Source: Streptomyces sp. MNU76 (GTDB lineage Bacteria; Actinomycetota; Actinomycetes; Streptomycetales; Streptomycetaceae). Taken from it: a stretch of 64,000 nt of DNA. Made by a program: the position numbers and the translations under genes. Positions within the stretch are counted from its first letter, which is position 1, and the number at the start of each line of letters is the position of its first letter. The stretch lies in contig NZ_JAJKLK010000022.1 of assembly GCF_020982545.1 (NCBI RefSeq), positions 62,001 to 126,000 on the forward strand, in the 5' to 3' direction. The notes under the pieces are model-generated. The model had not been told where the DNA came from. It did no database searches and was given only the letters and a program-made list of their open reading frames with translations. Below, piece by piece: positions 34,703-44,115 of the stretch.

Positions 34703-35728
34703 CTACTTCTCGCCCGCTTCGGCACCGACTTCGAGGGTCTGACCGGGAAGGATGAGGTCCGGGTCGGTTCCGACCGTGCCCTCGTTCTCGGCGTACAGCC
34801 CGCGCCACCCGCCGGCCAGGTCCAGCGAGTCGGCGATCCGCGTCAGACTGTCGCCCGCACGGACGGTGTACGCGCCGTCCGCGGCCGCCCGCGCCGTGTC
34901 GCCGCCACGGGAGGCGTGACGGCCGGAGGGGGTGGGGTCGGCGGCGCGGGAGCCCTCGGCCGCGTCCGTGGCGGCCTCCGCGTCGGCGCCGGCACTCTCG
35001 TCGGCGCTGGCGCCGCGGTGGCGGCCGGTGCCGGTCTCGCTCTCATCAGCCGAAGAGCTCTCACCCTGTGACGACTTGTCCGACTTTGCACCCTCGGAGT
35101 TCGCGGAGTCGCCCGTGCCGACCTCGGCCCTGGTGGAGCCGTCGGCGTCGCCGGAGGTCGAGCCGGCCGAGTCGGAGCCGTCGGCCTTCCCGGCCGAAGC
35201 GGACGAATCAGACGAGCCTGCTGAAGCGGACGGACCCAAAGAATCCGAAGAACCGGAGGAGTCGGAGGAATCGGCGGAATTGGAGGACTCGGAGGAATCA
35301 CCCGACTTCGCCGAGTCGTCCGCGACGCCCGTGTCCACGTCGGCCGAACCGGAGTCGCCGCCGAGGTTGTGCAGCAGACCGCACGTGGCCCAGACACCGA
35401 CGCCCTGGTCGGCGAGCACCTTCTCGGCGACGGCTATCTGCTGCGAACGGCTGGCCTGGTCGGCGCTGGTCGCGTAGTCGAGGCCGCCGTACTTCTCCCA
35501 GTTCGCCTGAGTGAGTTGGAGGCCGCCGTAGCGCCCGTTCCCGGTGTCGGCGCTCCAAAAGCCACCGCTCTCGCACTCCGCCACCTGGTCCCAGGTGGTT
35601 CCGCTGGCCGCGCTCGCGCCGGTGGCACCGAGGAGCGGGATGGCGATGGCCGAGCCGGTCACTCCGGCCGCGACGAGGAGGGCGGGTGCCTGACGGGGGC
35701 GACGGTGACGACCGTTCCCGGAGAGCAT
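34703..35728 (-). CDS. Second resuscitation-promoting factor with long Ser/Asp-rich linker and LysM
   Basis: 341 residues. A signal peptide ends near GASAAS. The Rpf domain WDQVAECESGGFWSADTGNGRYGGLQLTQANWEKYGG has the catalytic Glu. About 150 residues of Ser/Asp/Ala/Gly low complexity follow (SSESSNSADSSDSSGSSDS), then a C-terminal LysM-like domain (YTVRAGDSLTRIADSLDLAGGWRGLYAEN). It is a paralog of the adjacent gene and lies upstream in the same orientation, separated by the riboswitch region. ATG 35728 has AAAGG at good spacing; GTG 35743 is less likely. No riboswitch is seen in its own leader. Confidence 0.92.
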   Translation of the reverse strand: MLSGNGRHRRPRQAPALLVAAGVTGSAIAIPLLGATGASAASGTTWDQVAECESGGFWSADTGNGRYGGLQLTQANWEKYGGLDYATSADQASRSQQIAVAEKVLADQGVGVWATCGLLHNLGGDSGSADVDTGVADDSAKSGDSSESSNSADSSDSSGSSDSLGPSASAGSSDSSASAGKADGSDSAGSTSGDADGSTRAEVGTGDSANSEGAKSDKSSQGESSSADESETGTGRHRGASADESAGADAEAATDAAEGSRAADPTPSGRHASRGGDTARAAADGAYTVRAGDSLTRIADSLDLAGGWRGLYAENEGTVGTDPDLILPGQTLEVGAEAGEK

Positions 35729-35839
35729 GCGGTTGCCTTTCACACGACAGCAGTGACCGGTACGAAGGGAAGTGATGACCTCTTCGCACTGACGTGTGAA
35801 CGTAGCCGCAGTCGATCAGTTGTCACAAGTTAATGCAGC

Positions 35840-35861
35840 GCAGATCACGTGCAGATCACAG
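35840..35861. repeat. Tandem 11-base repeat upstream of the second rpf gene
   Basis: GCAGATCACGT then GCAGATCACAG are adjacent 11-base units, one DNA-helix turn apart, in the region 110-135 bases upstream of the rpf start. They may be a regulator-binding site. Confidence 0.45.
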
Positions 35862-35923
35862 AGTTGAGCGAGCGTCATTTTTCGCCATGGAATGCGGTAG
35901 TGCTACGGGCTGCCCGGGTACTA

Positions 35924-37246
35924 CTACGTACCGTTCACGCGCCCGTCCACGAACCGCCCCTGCGGGGTGAATTGCACCGGAAGCGTGCGCAATCCCCGCA
36001 TGATGAGCCCTCCACGCCATCTCAAATCGGCCGGATCCACCGCGAGTCGGAGATCCGGGAGGCGGGTGAGGAGCGTCGCCAGCGCGGTCTGGCCTTCGAG
36101 GCGGGCGAGGGGGGCGCCGAGACAGTAGTGGATGCCGTGGCCGTAACCGAGGTGCTGGTTGTCACGGCGGGAGAGGTCGAGGGTGCCGGGGTCCTCGAAG
36201 CGGGCCGGGTCGCGGTCGGCGGCCGCGAGGACGACGAGGACGGGGTCGCCGGGGGTGATGTCCTGCCCGGCGAGAGTGAGGGGCTCGGTCGCGAAGCGCC
36301 AGGTGGCGAGTTCCACGGGGCCGTCGTAGCGCAGGAGTTCCTCGACGCCGGTCTCGAGCAGGGCGGTCTCCCCCGCGGCGAGGGAGGTCTGGAGGCGGGA
36401 GCGCTGCTCGGGGTGGGTGAGCAGCGCGTAGGTGCCGTTGCCGATGAGGTTGACGGTCGTCTCGAAGCCGGCGAAGAGCAGGATGAACGCCATCGCCGCG
36501 GCCTCGTTCTCGGTGAGGTGCTCGCCGTGGTCGGAGGCACGGATGAGGCCGGAGATGAGGTCCTCGCCGGCGGTGGGGTGCTCGGTGAGGGCTTCCCGTT
36601 TGCGGTGGATGAGGTCGGCGAGATAGCCGCGCATCTTCTTGACCGAGCGGGCGACACCGCCCCTCGGGCCGCCACCGTGCCGGATCATCATGCCCGCCCA
36701 GTCCCGGAAGTCGTCCTGGTCCTCGCGGGGGACGCCGAGCAGGTCGCAGATGGCGTAGATGGGCAGGGGGAAGGCGAAGTCGTGGATGAGGTCGGCTTCG
36801 CCCGTCTCCGCGAAGCGGTCGATGAGCTGGTCGGTCAACTCCTGGACCCGCGGGGCGAATTCGGCGACGCGGCGGGGTGTGAACGCCTTGGAGACGAGGC
36901 GGCGCAGCCGCGTGTGGTCCGGCGGATCGATGTTGAGCAGATGGGTCATCAGCTCGGCCTTGCGCTCACCGGGGATGCCGGTCTTCCCCTTGGCATGGGC
37001 GGGCTCGTCGTGGTGCGCGGGGTTCTTCGACAGGCGCGCGTCGGCGAGGGCCTGCTTGGCGTCGGTGTAGCGGGTGACCAGCCAGGCCTCCACACCGCTG
37101 GGAAGCCGGGTCCGGTGGACCGGCGCGTGCTCCCGGAGCCAGGCGTACGCCGGGTAGGGATCGGTGGCGAACTCCCAGGTGAACAGGTCGGGCGCGGGGG
37201 GTGCCGCGGGAGTGCCGGTGGGGTTGGGTACGGGCTGCTCGGTCAC
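35924..37246 (-). CDS. Cytochrome P450
   Basis: 440 residues of the bacterial soluble P450 family. The I-helix motif is FAGFETTVN, the K-helix ExxR is EELLRY, and the heme-binding loop is HLGYGHGIHYCLGAPLARLEG with the axial Cys (the usual FG is LG/YG here). It would hydroxylate or epoxidise an unknown substrate using ferredoxin electrons; no ferredoxin gene is next to it. The start is GTG 37246, with a TACCGT hexamer 14 bases upstream and no ribosome site, compatible with a leaderless transcript. Confidence 0.95.
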   Translation of the reverse strand: MTEQPVPNPTGTPAAPPAPDLFTWEFATDPYPAYAWLREHAPVHRTRLPSGVEAWLVTRYTDAKQALADARLSKNPAHHDEPAHAKGKTGIPGERKAELMTHLLNIDPPDHTRLRRLVSKAFTPRRVAEFAPRVQELTDQLIDRFAETGEADLIHDFAFPLPIYAICDLLGVPREDQDDFRDWAGMMIRHGGGPRGGVARSVKKMRGYLADLIHRKREALTEHPTAGEDLISGLIRASDHGEHLTENEAAAMAFILLFAGFETTVNLIGNGTYALLTHPEQRSRLQTSLAAGETALLETGVEELLRYDGPVELATWRFATEPLTLAGQDITPGDPVLVVLAAADRDPARFEDPGTLDLSRRDNQHLGYGHGIHYCLGAPLARLEGQTALATLLTRLPDLRLAVDPADLRWRGGLIMRGLRTLPVQFTPQGRFVDGRVNGT

Positions 37247-37330
37247 CCGTCGACGGTAGCGGGCACCCCGGGCGACCTCCCTCCCGGCCAGGGTCTTGTC
37301 GTCCGCGCGCCCCGCGGGGGTCGACGGGCC

Positions 37331-37822
37331 TCAGTCACCCAGCACGCGGACGCGGCCGAGCACGGGGTCGAACCCGAGCACCGGGTGGTCGTACGCCCCT
37401 TCCGGGCACATCACGACCGGCTTGCCGAGGTGGCGGCCGAGGTCACACAGAAACCCACAGAACGCGTCGAGCCGGTCCTGGCCCTGGATCTCCCGCAGGT
37501 CCATGTCGAAGTCGATCTCCTCGTCCGAGAGGAATCGGAAGATCGCGAGTATGCCCTCCGTCGGCCACACCCTCAGCTGAGGGCATTCGGCGCCGGGCGG
37601 TCGCGCGAGTGCGCGGGCGGCGCTCGGCACGGCCAGGGGCGTGGTGCCTTCCAGGTACTCGTGCCGCCAGCCCCTGTGTGCGACGAGATCGAGGAGCGCC
37701 TGCCAGTGCCGTGCCGAGGTGTTCGGGACGTGCAGGTCCGGTAAGCCGCCCATCAGTTCGGGGTCGAAGTTCTCCTTCACCTCGTCCCACAGCAGGTCGG
37801 GAGGTTCGTCGCTCCGGGTCAT
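37331..37822 (-). CDS. Hypothetical protein downstream of mazG
   Basis: 163 residues, acidic, cytosolic, with no recognised domain. Notable segments are LLDLVAHRGWRHEYLEG, ILAIFRFLSDEEIDFDMDLREIQGQ and LDAFCGFLCDLGRHLGKPVVMCPEG. The pattern with aromatic and Cys residues near the end is reminiscent of small SMI1/immunity-like folds, but this is only an impression. Its ATG starts one base after the mazG stop, so it is co-translated with mazG. Confidence 0.7.
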   Translation of the reverse strand: MTRSDEPPDLLWDEVKENFDPELMGGLPDLHVPNTSARHWQALLDLVAHRGWRHEYLEGTTPLAVPSAARALARPPGAECPQLRVWPTEGILAIFRFLSDEEIDFDMDLREIQGQDRLDAFCGFLCDLGRHLGKPVVMCPEGAYDHPVLGFDPVLGRVRVLGD

Positions 37823-37823
37823 G

Positions 37824-38741
37824 TCAGTCCGTGTCCAGGCCCTCCGCGGTTCGGATCGCGTCGCGGTAGGCGCGGGACGCTGCCCGCAGGGCCGCCTCGG
37901 GGTCGATGCCCTCGGCCTCGGCGCGGGCGGCGAGGGTGAGGAGTTCGTAGCCGATGCCGTGGCCCTGGGGCGGCGGGACGGCGAGGCCGGCGGTGCGGAC
38001 GCGGGAGGCGAGCTTGGCGGCGAGGGCGAGGCCGGGCTGGCCCAGGGGGATGCCGTCGGTCACGGACTCCCGGCGTTTCTCTATCGCCTTCGTGCGCAGC
38101 CAGTGCGCCTTGACCTCCTCCGGGGTGGTGGCCGTGGCGTCGCCGAAGACATGGGGGTGGCGGTGGATGAGCTTGGTGATGATGCCGGCGGCGACGTCGT
38201 CGATGGAGAAGGGGGCGTCGGGGTCGTCCTCGGCGATACGGGCGTGGAAGACGACCTGGAGGAGGACGTCGCCCAGCTCCTCGCGGAGTTCCTCGCGGTC
38301 ACCCTCCTCGATGGCCTCGACGAGTTCGTACGCCTCCTCGATGCCGTACTTGGCGAGGCCCTTGTGGGTCTGCTGCGAGGACCAGGGGCATTCGGCCCGG
38401 ATGCGGTCCATGACCTGGACGAGGTCGAGCAGGCGCGCGCCGGGGAGGTCGTAGGAGGCGGGGAGCAGCTCCAGGGACGGCATCGTGAGGCGGCCCGAGC
38501 CGGCGAGGCGGGCGAGGCCGTCGGTGAGGCGGGGTTCGCCCTCGGCGGTGGCCACCACGACCACGGTGCGGCCGTCGGCGCAGGCGTCGACCAGTTCCTC
38601 GGCCGTCGGGGTCGCCCGCTCGACCGTGACGCCGGCCTCGCGCAGATAGGGGAGCTGCGGGTGCGCCTCGTCCGCGCAGAGGACCCGGTCCGCCCCGTGC
38701 AGTGCCTGCCACGCGGGCCAGGACAGCAGGCCGGGCGCCAC
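37824..38741 (-). CDS. mazG: MazG nucleoside triphosphate pyrophosphohydrolase (5' end apparently frameshifted)
   Basis: The frame encodes an N-terminal domain (APGLLSWPAWQALHGADRVL) and the MazG domain: CPWSSQQTHKGLAKYGIEEAYELVEAIEEGDREELREELGDVLLQVVFHARIAED, with the EExxE...ELGD metal-binding Glu/Asp. MazG hydrolyses NTPs to NMP and PPi, cleaning aberrant nucleotides. Upstream in the same frame the text RVVLLTTSHRV looks genuine, but no start codon occurs before a stop. A plausible start GTG (38838, MNAHRPDG) is in the other frame. One missing base in the G run at 38795-38798 would join them, giving a gene of 37824-38838. Confidence 0.82.
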   Translation of the reverse strand: MAPGLLSWPAWQALHGADRVLCADEAHPQLPYLREAGVTVERATPTAEELVDACADGRTVVVVATAEGEPRLTDGLARLAGSGRLTMPSLELLPASYDLPGARLLDLVQVMDRIRAECPWSSQQTHKGLAKYGIEEAYELVEAIEEGDREELREELGDVLLQVVFHARIAEDDPDAPFSIDDVAAGIITKLIHRHPHVFGDATATTPEEVKAHWLRTKAIEKRRESVTDGIPLGQPGLALAAKLASRVRTAGLAVPPPQGHGIGYELLTLAARAEAEGIDPEAALRAASRAYRDAIRTAEGLDTD

Positions 38742-38894
38742 CCGGTGGCTGGTGGTGAGCAGGACGACTCGGCCGGGGTCGGGGACGACGTCTCGGGGCC
38801 GTGGGGGCGGGGTCGCCGTCGGGGCGGTGTGCGTTCACCCCACGAACGTAACCCACGCCGCCGACGGCCCCCGAAGCACCGGTTTCGCCCAGCG

Positions 38895-39566
38895 CTACGC
38901 CGACTCCTGCGACCCCGCTCCCGTGACTTCCTTCAGCCACGGGGTCTTGGCCTCCAGGAGGCCGACGCGGCCGGAGGCCTTGTCGACGCCCCAGCTGCCG
39001 TAGCGGGGGTTGAGGTCGACGTCGAGTTTCTCGGAGGCCGACGAGAGGGCCTTCCAGAAGACCGTGCCGCCCTCCGGGCTGTTCAGGTCGGCGCCGAGGG
39101 CGGCGGCGAGTTTCTGTACCTCGACGTCGCTGCGGAGGCTCTCCTCCAGCTGTTCGGGGGCGACGCTGTAGCGCTGCAGGTAGGCCGCTTCGAGGGCCTC
39201 GGCGCCGCCGGCCTCCGTCTCCAGGCCGGAACGGTACTGCTGGACCTCCTTGCGGGTGACGGTGACGCCCGCGTCCTTCAGCGCCTGGTCGAGGACCTTC
39301 TCCAGGACCATGCCGTTCAGGGTGTTGCGGGTGAGGGCGCTGGTCTGGGCGACGGCCTGCTGGTACTGGCTGTCGTCCTTGCTCGCGGCGCGCTGGGCGT
39401 CGCGCACCTCGTTCACCCGGGTCTCCAGCTGCGCGACGGTGATCCGGTCGTCGCCGACGACGGCCGCCGCGCCGGGATGCGCGGCGCCTCCGCAGGCCGT
39501 GAGGAGCGGGCCCGCGGCGGTGAGCGCGGCGGTAAGGAGGAGCGCGGTGCGACGGCGGCGGTGCAA
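38895..39566 (-). CDS. SurA N-terminal-domain lipoprotein
   Basis: 223 residues. A basic N-terminus, hydrophobic stretch and lipobox LLTAC (Cys 25) predict an outer-face lipoprotein. The body matches the chaperone-like SurA_N domain (DRITVAQLETRVNEVRDAQRA ... LEKVLDQALKDAGVTVTRKEVQQY). No parvulin prolyl isomerase core is present. It may help fold exported proteins. The TTG at 39566 is chosen because GGGAGG lies five bases upstream. It precedes mazG in the same direction. Confidence 0.82.
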   Translation of the reverse strand: MHRRRRTALLLTAALTAAGPLLTACGGAAHPGAAAVVGDDRITVAQLETRVNEVRDAQRAASKDDSQYQQAVAQTSALTRNTLNGMVLEKVLDQALKDAGVTVTRKEVQQYRSGLETEAGGAEALEAAYLQRYSVAPEQLEESLRSDVEVQKLAAALGADLNSPEGGTVFWKALSSASEKLDVDLNPRYGSWGVDKASGRVGLLEAKTPWLKEVTGAGSQESA

Positions 39567-39703
39567 GTGAGCCTCCCGAGGAGATTGTGCGGCGGAGCAC
39601 AAAGTCTTGCGGTGATCGATGGTAGGCAGTGGCCCTGCTCTCGGCCAGCCATTCGACCAACGATTCACGTCGACTTCCGGCACCGCCTCGTGCCACGTCC
39701 GGC

Positions 39704-41241
39704 TCAGCCCCGCACTTGCCCCAGCCACTGCAGGGTGCGCCGCACCTCGCCCGCCAGCGGGTGGCCCGGTCCCCGCAGCCGTTCCACGTCGAGCAGCAGC
39801 CGGCCCAGGGTCTCGTGGGCGGCGCCGCGGTCGCCGAGGGCGAGGAGCAGGTGGCCTATGCGGCGGCGGACGTCGAGGGAGAGCTCGGGGTCGCCGCCGA
39901 CGTACTGGTTCTCGTAGTACGGCAGCAGGGAGCGGTACTCGGCGAGGGCGGCGGCCGGTTCGCCGAGCTGTTCGAGGCACTGGGCGGAGTCGTAGCGGTA
40001 GCGCAGGGCCTGGGTGTCGGCCTGGCCGGCCTCGGCGGCGCGCTCGTCGGCGAGGCGGCGCAGCTCGGGCAGGGCGCGGCGGTACTGGCCGTCGTCCATC
40101 AGCGTGGCCGCGTACTGCTTGCGCAGGGTGCGGACGACGGGTGAGTGCTCGCCGTGCTGGGCGGCGGCGGCCGGGAGGATCGCGCCGAGGATGTCGACGG
40201 CCTGGGTGATGCGGCCCTCGCCGAGGAGGCGCTTGACCTCGTCGACGGCGCCACCACGTCGGGCTTGTCGGCCGCGGGCGCGGGGTCGGGCGCGGCGGAC
40301 GGCTGGGGCGCGGGATGCGGGCGCGGTCCGGCCAGGGGCGTGCGGGCGCAGGAAGGGGCGCGTGGGTCGAGTGGGGAGCCGGTGGGCATACCGCGCGCGG
40401 GCAGCAGCGGGAGGAGCTGCTCGTATGTCTCCTGGGCGGAGGACGGGCGGTGCTGCGGGTCCTTGGAGAGCAGCCGGAGGACCAGGGCCTCCAGGTTCTC
40501 GGGGACCTCGGGGCGCAGTCGGCGGACCGGGACCGGCGGCTCGTAGAGGTGGCGGTGGAGGACGCCGAGGGCGGTGGAGCCGGTGAACGGGACGTTCCCG
40601 CTGAGCAGTTCGTGCATCAGCACACCGAGGGCGTACAGGTCGGTGTAGGGGCCGACCGCGCCGCCCATGGCCTGTTCGGGGGCCATGTAGGCGGGGCTGC
40701 CGATGGGCGAACCGGTGTGGGTGAGGCGGGTGGTGTCGGTGTCCATGACGGAGGCGACGCCCAGGTCGAGCACGGTGACCGTGCCGTCCTGCTTGACCAT
40801 GACGTTGCGCGGCTTGAGGTCGCGGTGGATGATCGGCACCGCGTGCACGGCGGACAGCACCGCGCACAGCTGGGCGGCGACCGAGACGGTCCACTGCCAC
40901 GGGTACGGGTCGTGCTCGGCGAGGTGGTCGGCGAGGTCGGCGCCGTCGACGTACTGCATGACGAGGAACAGCTCCTCGCCCTCGCTGCCCGCGTCGTGCA
41001 CGGTCACCAGGCCGGGGTGGTCGACCTGGGCCGTGACGCGGCACTCCCGCACGAAGCGGCGGCGCAGTTCGTCGGCCTCCTGGCCCGCGACCTTGTCCGG
41101 GCGCAGCAGCTTCACCGCCACCCGCCGGTCGAGGCGCTGGTCGTAGGCCGTCCAGACCTGGCCCATGCCGCCCTGTCCGATGAGCGTGGACAGTTCGTAG
41201 CGGCCGGTGATCAGGCGGCCGGTCCGCTGCCCCTGGGTCAC
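39704..41241 (-). CDS. Serine/threonine protein kinase with C-terminal tetratricopeptide-like region, frameshifted
   Basis: The N-terminal kinase domain is complete: GQGGMGQVWTAYD P-loop, AVKLLRPDK Lys, HRDLKPRNVMV catalytic loop, LDLGVAS in place of DFG, and GSPAYMAPEQA. It lacks the membrane helix and PASTA repeats of PknB, so it is cytosolic. After residue 325 (AADKPDVV) the frame becomes nonsense and stops at 40099, while the other frame continues with conserved helical repeats (DEVKRLLGEGRITQAVDILG ... LLALGDRGAAHETLGRLLLDVERL) to 39704. One missing G near 40246-40256 explains it. The GTG at 41241 overlaps the previous stop. The LDLG variant of DFG is noteworthy but retains the Asp. Confidence 0.85.
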
Positions 41242-41877
41242 CTGTCTCCCTCGTGGTTGCGGAGATAGTCACTGAGCTCGTCCAGCTCGGCGCGCACCTG
41301 GTCGATACGGGCCGGCCCGGGGCGCTGCGGGGCCGGGGCCCGCTGGTGCTGCGGCGGGGCCGCTGCACGGGCGGCTGCGGGACCGGCGGGGCCGGGGTGT
41401 AGGGCTGGGGACCTGGACCGGCGGGTAGCTGTAGCCGGACTGCTGGGGGTTGTAGCCGGAGGGCTGGGTGGTGTACCCGGTCTGGCCCGAGTACGCCGTG
41501 GTCTGGGCGAACGGCGACGGCGGGGCCGTACGGGCGTGGCTGAAGTGACGTATGTCCGCGTACAGGTAGTAGGCGACGATCGCCGCGAGTCCGCCGAGGA
41601 GCAGGCCCATGCCGACGTCACCGCGCCAGGTGGTGAACTCGTCCTTGCCCGGGTCGGTGCCGATGATGTACAGCGTCACGACGATGTGGACGAGCGCCAG
41701 GGCGAACAGCCACCAGTCGCGGGGCCTGCGGGTGACCGAGGCGAGCCGCAGCAGGCAGGCCCAGGCGAGCAGACCACAGCTCATGACCGCGACCACCACG
41801 AAGATCACACGGAGTGTGACCTGGCCCCCTTGATCGGGGCCGGGGGGCGGTGTCGGCGCGTAGCCGTGGCCTTGCAT
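41238..41877 (-). CDS. Membrane protein co-transcribed with the kinase, frameshifted tail
   Basis: The N-terminal two thirds contain three to four hydrophobic segments (VTLRVIFVVVAVMSCGLLAWACLL, WWLFALALVHIVVTLYIIG, VGMGLLLGGLAAIVAYYLYADI). A Tyr/Gln/Pro-rich cytoplasmic tail follows. The tail changes frame twice: the starting frame stops at 41269, but a conserved-looking C-terminus (RIDQVRAELDELSDYLRNHEGDR) lies in another frame and ends at 41238, coupled by GTGA to the kinase start. Two one-base losses around 41300-41420 would restore it. ATG 41877 has CAGGAG upstream. Confidence 0.72.
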
Positions 41878-41955
41878 GGCTGCTCCTGAGGGCCTGGTGA
41901 GAGTGGACGTGCGATGTCGTTTCGAGGGTATCGGTCGACCGCGACATGAGGTCCA

Positions 41956-41969
41956 GGGTTGTGGACAAC
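41956..41969. promoter_or_regulatory. Palindrome upstream of the membrane protein/kinase pair
   Basis: GGTTGT-GG-ACAACC is a perfect 14-base palindrome 80 bases upstream of the membrane-protein start codon; a possible operator. Confidence 0.35.
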
Positions 41970-42084
41970 CGTTGTAGTACCGCAGTGCTGGTCACGCCGA
42001 CCCGGGCCGGAGCGGTTCCGTCCGTTGGGCGTGGAAACGGGCGGTGCTCGGGAGTTGGCGGCGCGGGGTGGGCCGTGCGCCGGC

Positions 42085-44115
42085 TCAGTCCGGGGCGACC
42101 GTGCCGTCCGTCAGGCCGTCGTACATGCCGCGCACCAGGCGTTCGCCGAGGCGGCCGGCCTGCCTCAGGGCGTCCTCGAAGGCGGCGAGGGCGCGGAACC
42201 GTTCGCCGTAGCGGCGCTGCTGCTCCAGGGGCAGGCGGGGCAGTTGGAGGCGGCGGACGTCGAGCCGGGTCGCGGTGGAGGCGTAGCTGCTGGCCTGGCG
42301 GCTGTTGGCGGTCGAGCGCAGGAACCCGGCGACGAACCAGGGGTCGAGCGCCGCCGTGTCGGGCCGCAGCAGGGTGAGGTTGCGGCCGAGGGCGGCGCCC
42401 GCGGTGTCCTCGTCGACGACCCGCGCGATCCCGCCGCCGCCGAGGACGGGGACGACGATGTCGCCGGGTGCCACGAGCACGGGCGCCTCGCCGGCGGTCT
42501 CGGGCAGCGTTCCGGAGGGTGCCGTGCCGGCCAGGACGTCGTGGTCGGTGAGCACGCGCGCGTGGGGGCCGTTCCCGCCGGTGCGCAGCAGCAGGGCTCC
42601 CCCGCGCGCGAGTTCGCCGACCGTGGTGAGCGGCCAGCGCGCGGGCGGCGCCTCCTCGGGGAGCGGGGGTGTGAGGTCGGCGGTCAGCCGGAGGGTCTCA
42701 CCGAGGCGTGCGCGTACGGCGGTCAGTTCCTCGGCGCCGCCGCCCGCGGCCGGGGGCGGCAGGTGCCGGGCGGGGGCCAGGTCCACGTCGTCGTCGAGCA
42801 GGTCGATGACCGGCAGCGCACGGCTGAGCCCCGGCCGTTCCACCGCCTCGCCCGCGCGGTCGAAGGGCCGCCAGGCGTCGAGCACGGCGGCGCGCACCGC
42901 CGCCCAGTCGAACCCGCCGCGCCCCTCGGGCACGAGCCGTCCGGTGTCGACGAGCAGCAGCCGCGGTGGCACGGCCGCCCTGCCGGGCCTGCGCAGCACC
43001 CACAGGTGCAGCGGGATGTTGTACGGGGGTGCCGCGCCGACCGGCAGGGCGATCACGGCGCGCAGGGCGCCCCGGCGCAGCAGGTCGGCGCGGATCCGGC
43101 GCCCGGAGCGGCGGCTCGCGGCGGCCGGCGGCATCAGCAGCACGGCGGTGCCGCCGTCCTCCAGACGGGCCAGCGCGTGCTGCACCCAGGCGAGTTCGGA
43201 CTCCGTGCGGGCCGGGAAGCCGTACTCCCAGCGCGGGTCGTAGGCGAGTTCGTCGTGGCCCCAGTTGCGCTCGTTGAACGGCGGGTGGCACAGGACGGCC
43301 TCGGCCCTGAGGTGCTCGTACGCGTCCGCGCGGAGGCTGTCCCCCGGGGCGGTGCGGACGGTGCCGCCGGTGCGCAGGGCGAGGCGGAGCGCGGTGAGGG
43401 CGGCCAGTTCGCCGGCGCTGTCCTGGCCGTACAGCTCCTGGCCGGGGCGGGCGGCGACGGCCCGCAGGAGGGCGCCGGTGCCGCAGGCCGGGTCGAGCAC
43501 CGACCGGGCGGGTCCGGCGAGTTCGGCCATCAGCTCGGCCAGTTCGCCCGGAGTGAGCGTGTACTGGCGCGGGTTGGCGTCGAGGTGCCGGGCGAGCAGG
43601 AACTCGAAGGTCTGCCGCGCCCCGAGGTCGGCGGCGAGTTCGGTGGCGCCGCGCAGCAGCGGGATCGAGGGCAGGAGCTCCGCGGGCAGCGGCCGGGGTA
43701 CGGCGGGCTCACCGGCCGGTCCGAAGCGCGGGGTGAGAACCTCCCCCAGCGGCTCGGGCAGCAGCCGGGCCAGTTCCCCGTCGTCGGCGACGGCGCTCAG
43801 CTCCAGCCAGGCCAGGGGACGTTCGTGGAGGAGGAGCAGGGCGCAGCCCGTGTGCACGAGGGCGGTGACGGGGCCCTCCGGGTGGCCGGCGACCTGCTGC
43901 CAGACGCGCTCCTTCAGGGGCACCTCGGCAAGTTTGCCCTGGTCGCGCAGCCACTCCTCGACCTCGCTGAGCGCGAACGCCGGGCTGGTCTCGGTGCCGC
44001 CGACCGGTTTGGGAAAGTCGGCGTGCCGACGGCGCCAGTTGCTGACGGCGGCGCGACCCACCCCGGCGAGCCGTGCGATGTCCGCGGCCGTGACCTCTGT
44101 CTGGTTCCCCTGCAC
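42085..44115 (-). CDS. N-6 DNA methylase-like protein with N-terminal helix-turn-helix and variant catalytic motif
   Basis: 676 residues. Residues 5-60 form a helix-turn-helix-like domain (VTAADIARLAGVGRAAVSNWRRRHADFPKP). An HsdM-type methyltransferase core follows, with SAM motif I LDPACGTGALLRAV. The C-terminus has a target-recognition-like region. The catalytic NPPF/Y motif reads CHPPFNERNW: the codon is CAC, so the key Asn is His. This casts doubt on methylation activity; it may act as a DNA-binding regulator. No restriction or specificity subunit lies near. GTG 44115 is chosen because AGGGGAG lies eight bases upstream; ATG 44157 is the alternative. Confidence 0.85.
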   Translation of the reverse strand: MQGNQTEVTAADIARLAGVGRAAVSNWRRRHADFPKPVGGTETSPAFALSEVEEWLRDQGKLAEVPLKERVWQQVAGHPEGPVTALVHTGCALLLLHERPLAWLELSAVADDGELARLLPEPLGEVLTPRFGPAGEPAVPRPLPAELLPSIPLLRGATELAADLGARQTFEFLLARHLDANPRQYTLTPGELAELMAELAGPARSVLDPACGTGALLRAVAARPGQELYGQDSAGELAALTALRLALRTGGTVRTAPGDSLRADAYEHLRAEAVLCHPPFNERNWGHDELAYDPRWEYGFPARTESELAWVQHALARLEDGGTAVLLMPPAAASRRSGRRIRADLLRRGALRAVIALPVGAAPPYNIPLHLWVLRRPGRAAVPPRLLLVDTGRLVPEGRGGFDWAAVRAAVLDAWRPFDRAGEAVERPGLSRALPVIDLLDDDVDLAPARHLPPPAAGGGAEELTAVRARLGETLRLTADLTPPLPEEAPPARWPLTTVGELARGGALLLRTGGNGPHARVLTDHDVLAGTAPSGTLPETAGEAPVLVAPGDIVVPVLGGGGIARVVDEDTAGAALGRNLTLLRPDTAALDPWFVAGFLRSTANSRQASSYASTATRLDVRRLQLPRLPLEQQRRYGERFRALAAFEDALRQAGRLGERLVRGMYDGLTDGTVAPD

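Noticed and set aside
37824..41877. Programmed ribosomal frameshifting as explanation for the split genes
   Set aside because: No slippery heptamer plus pseudoknot was recognised, and several unrelated neighbouring genes are affected, which fits sequence error better.
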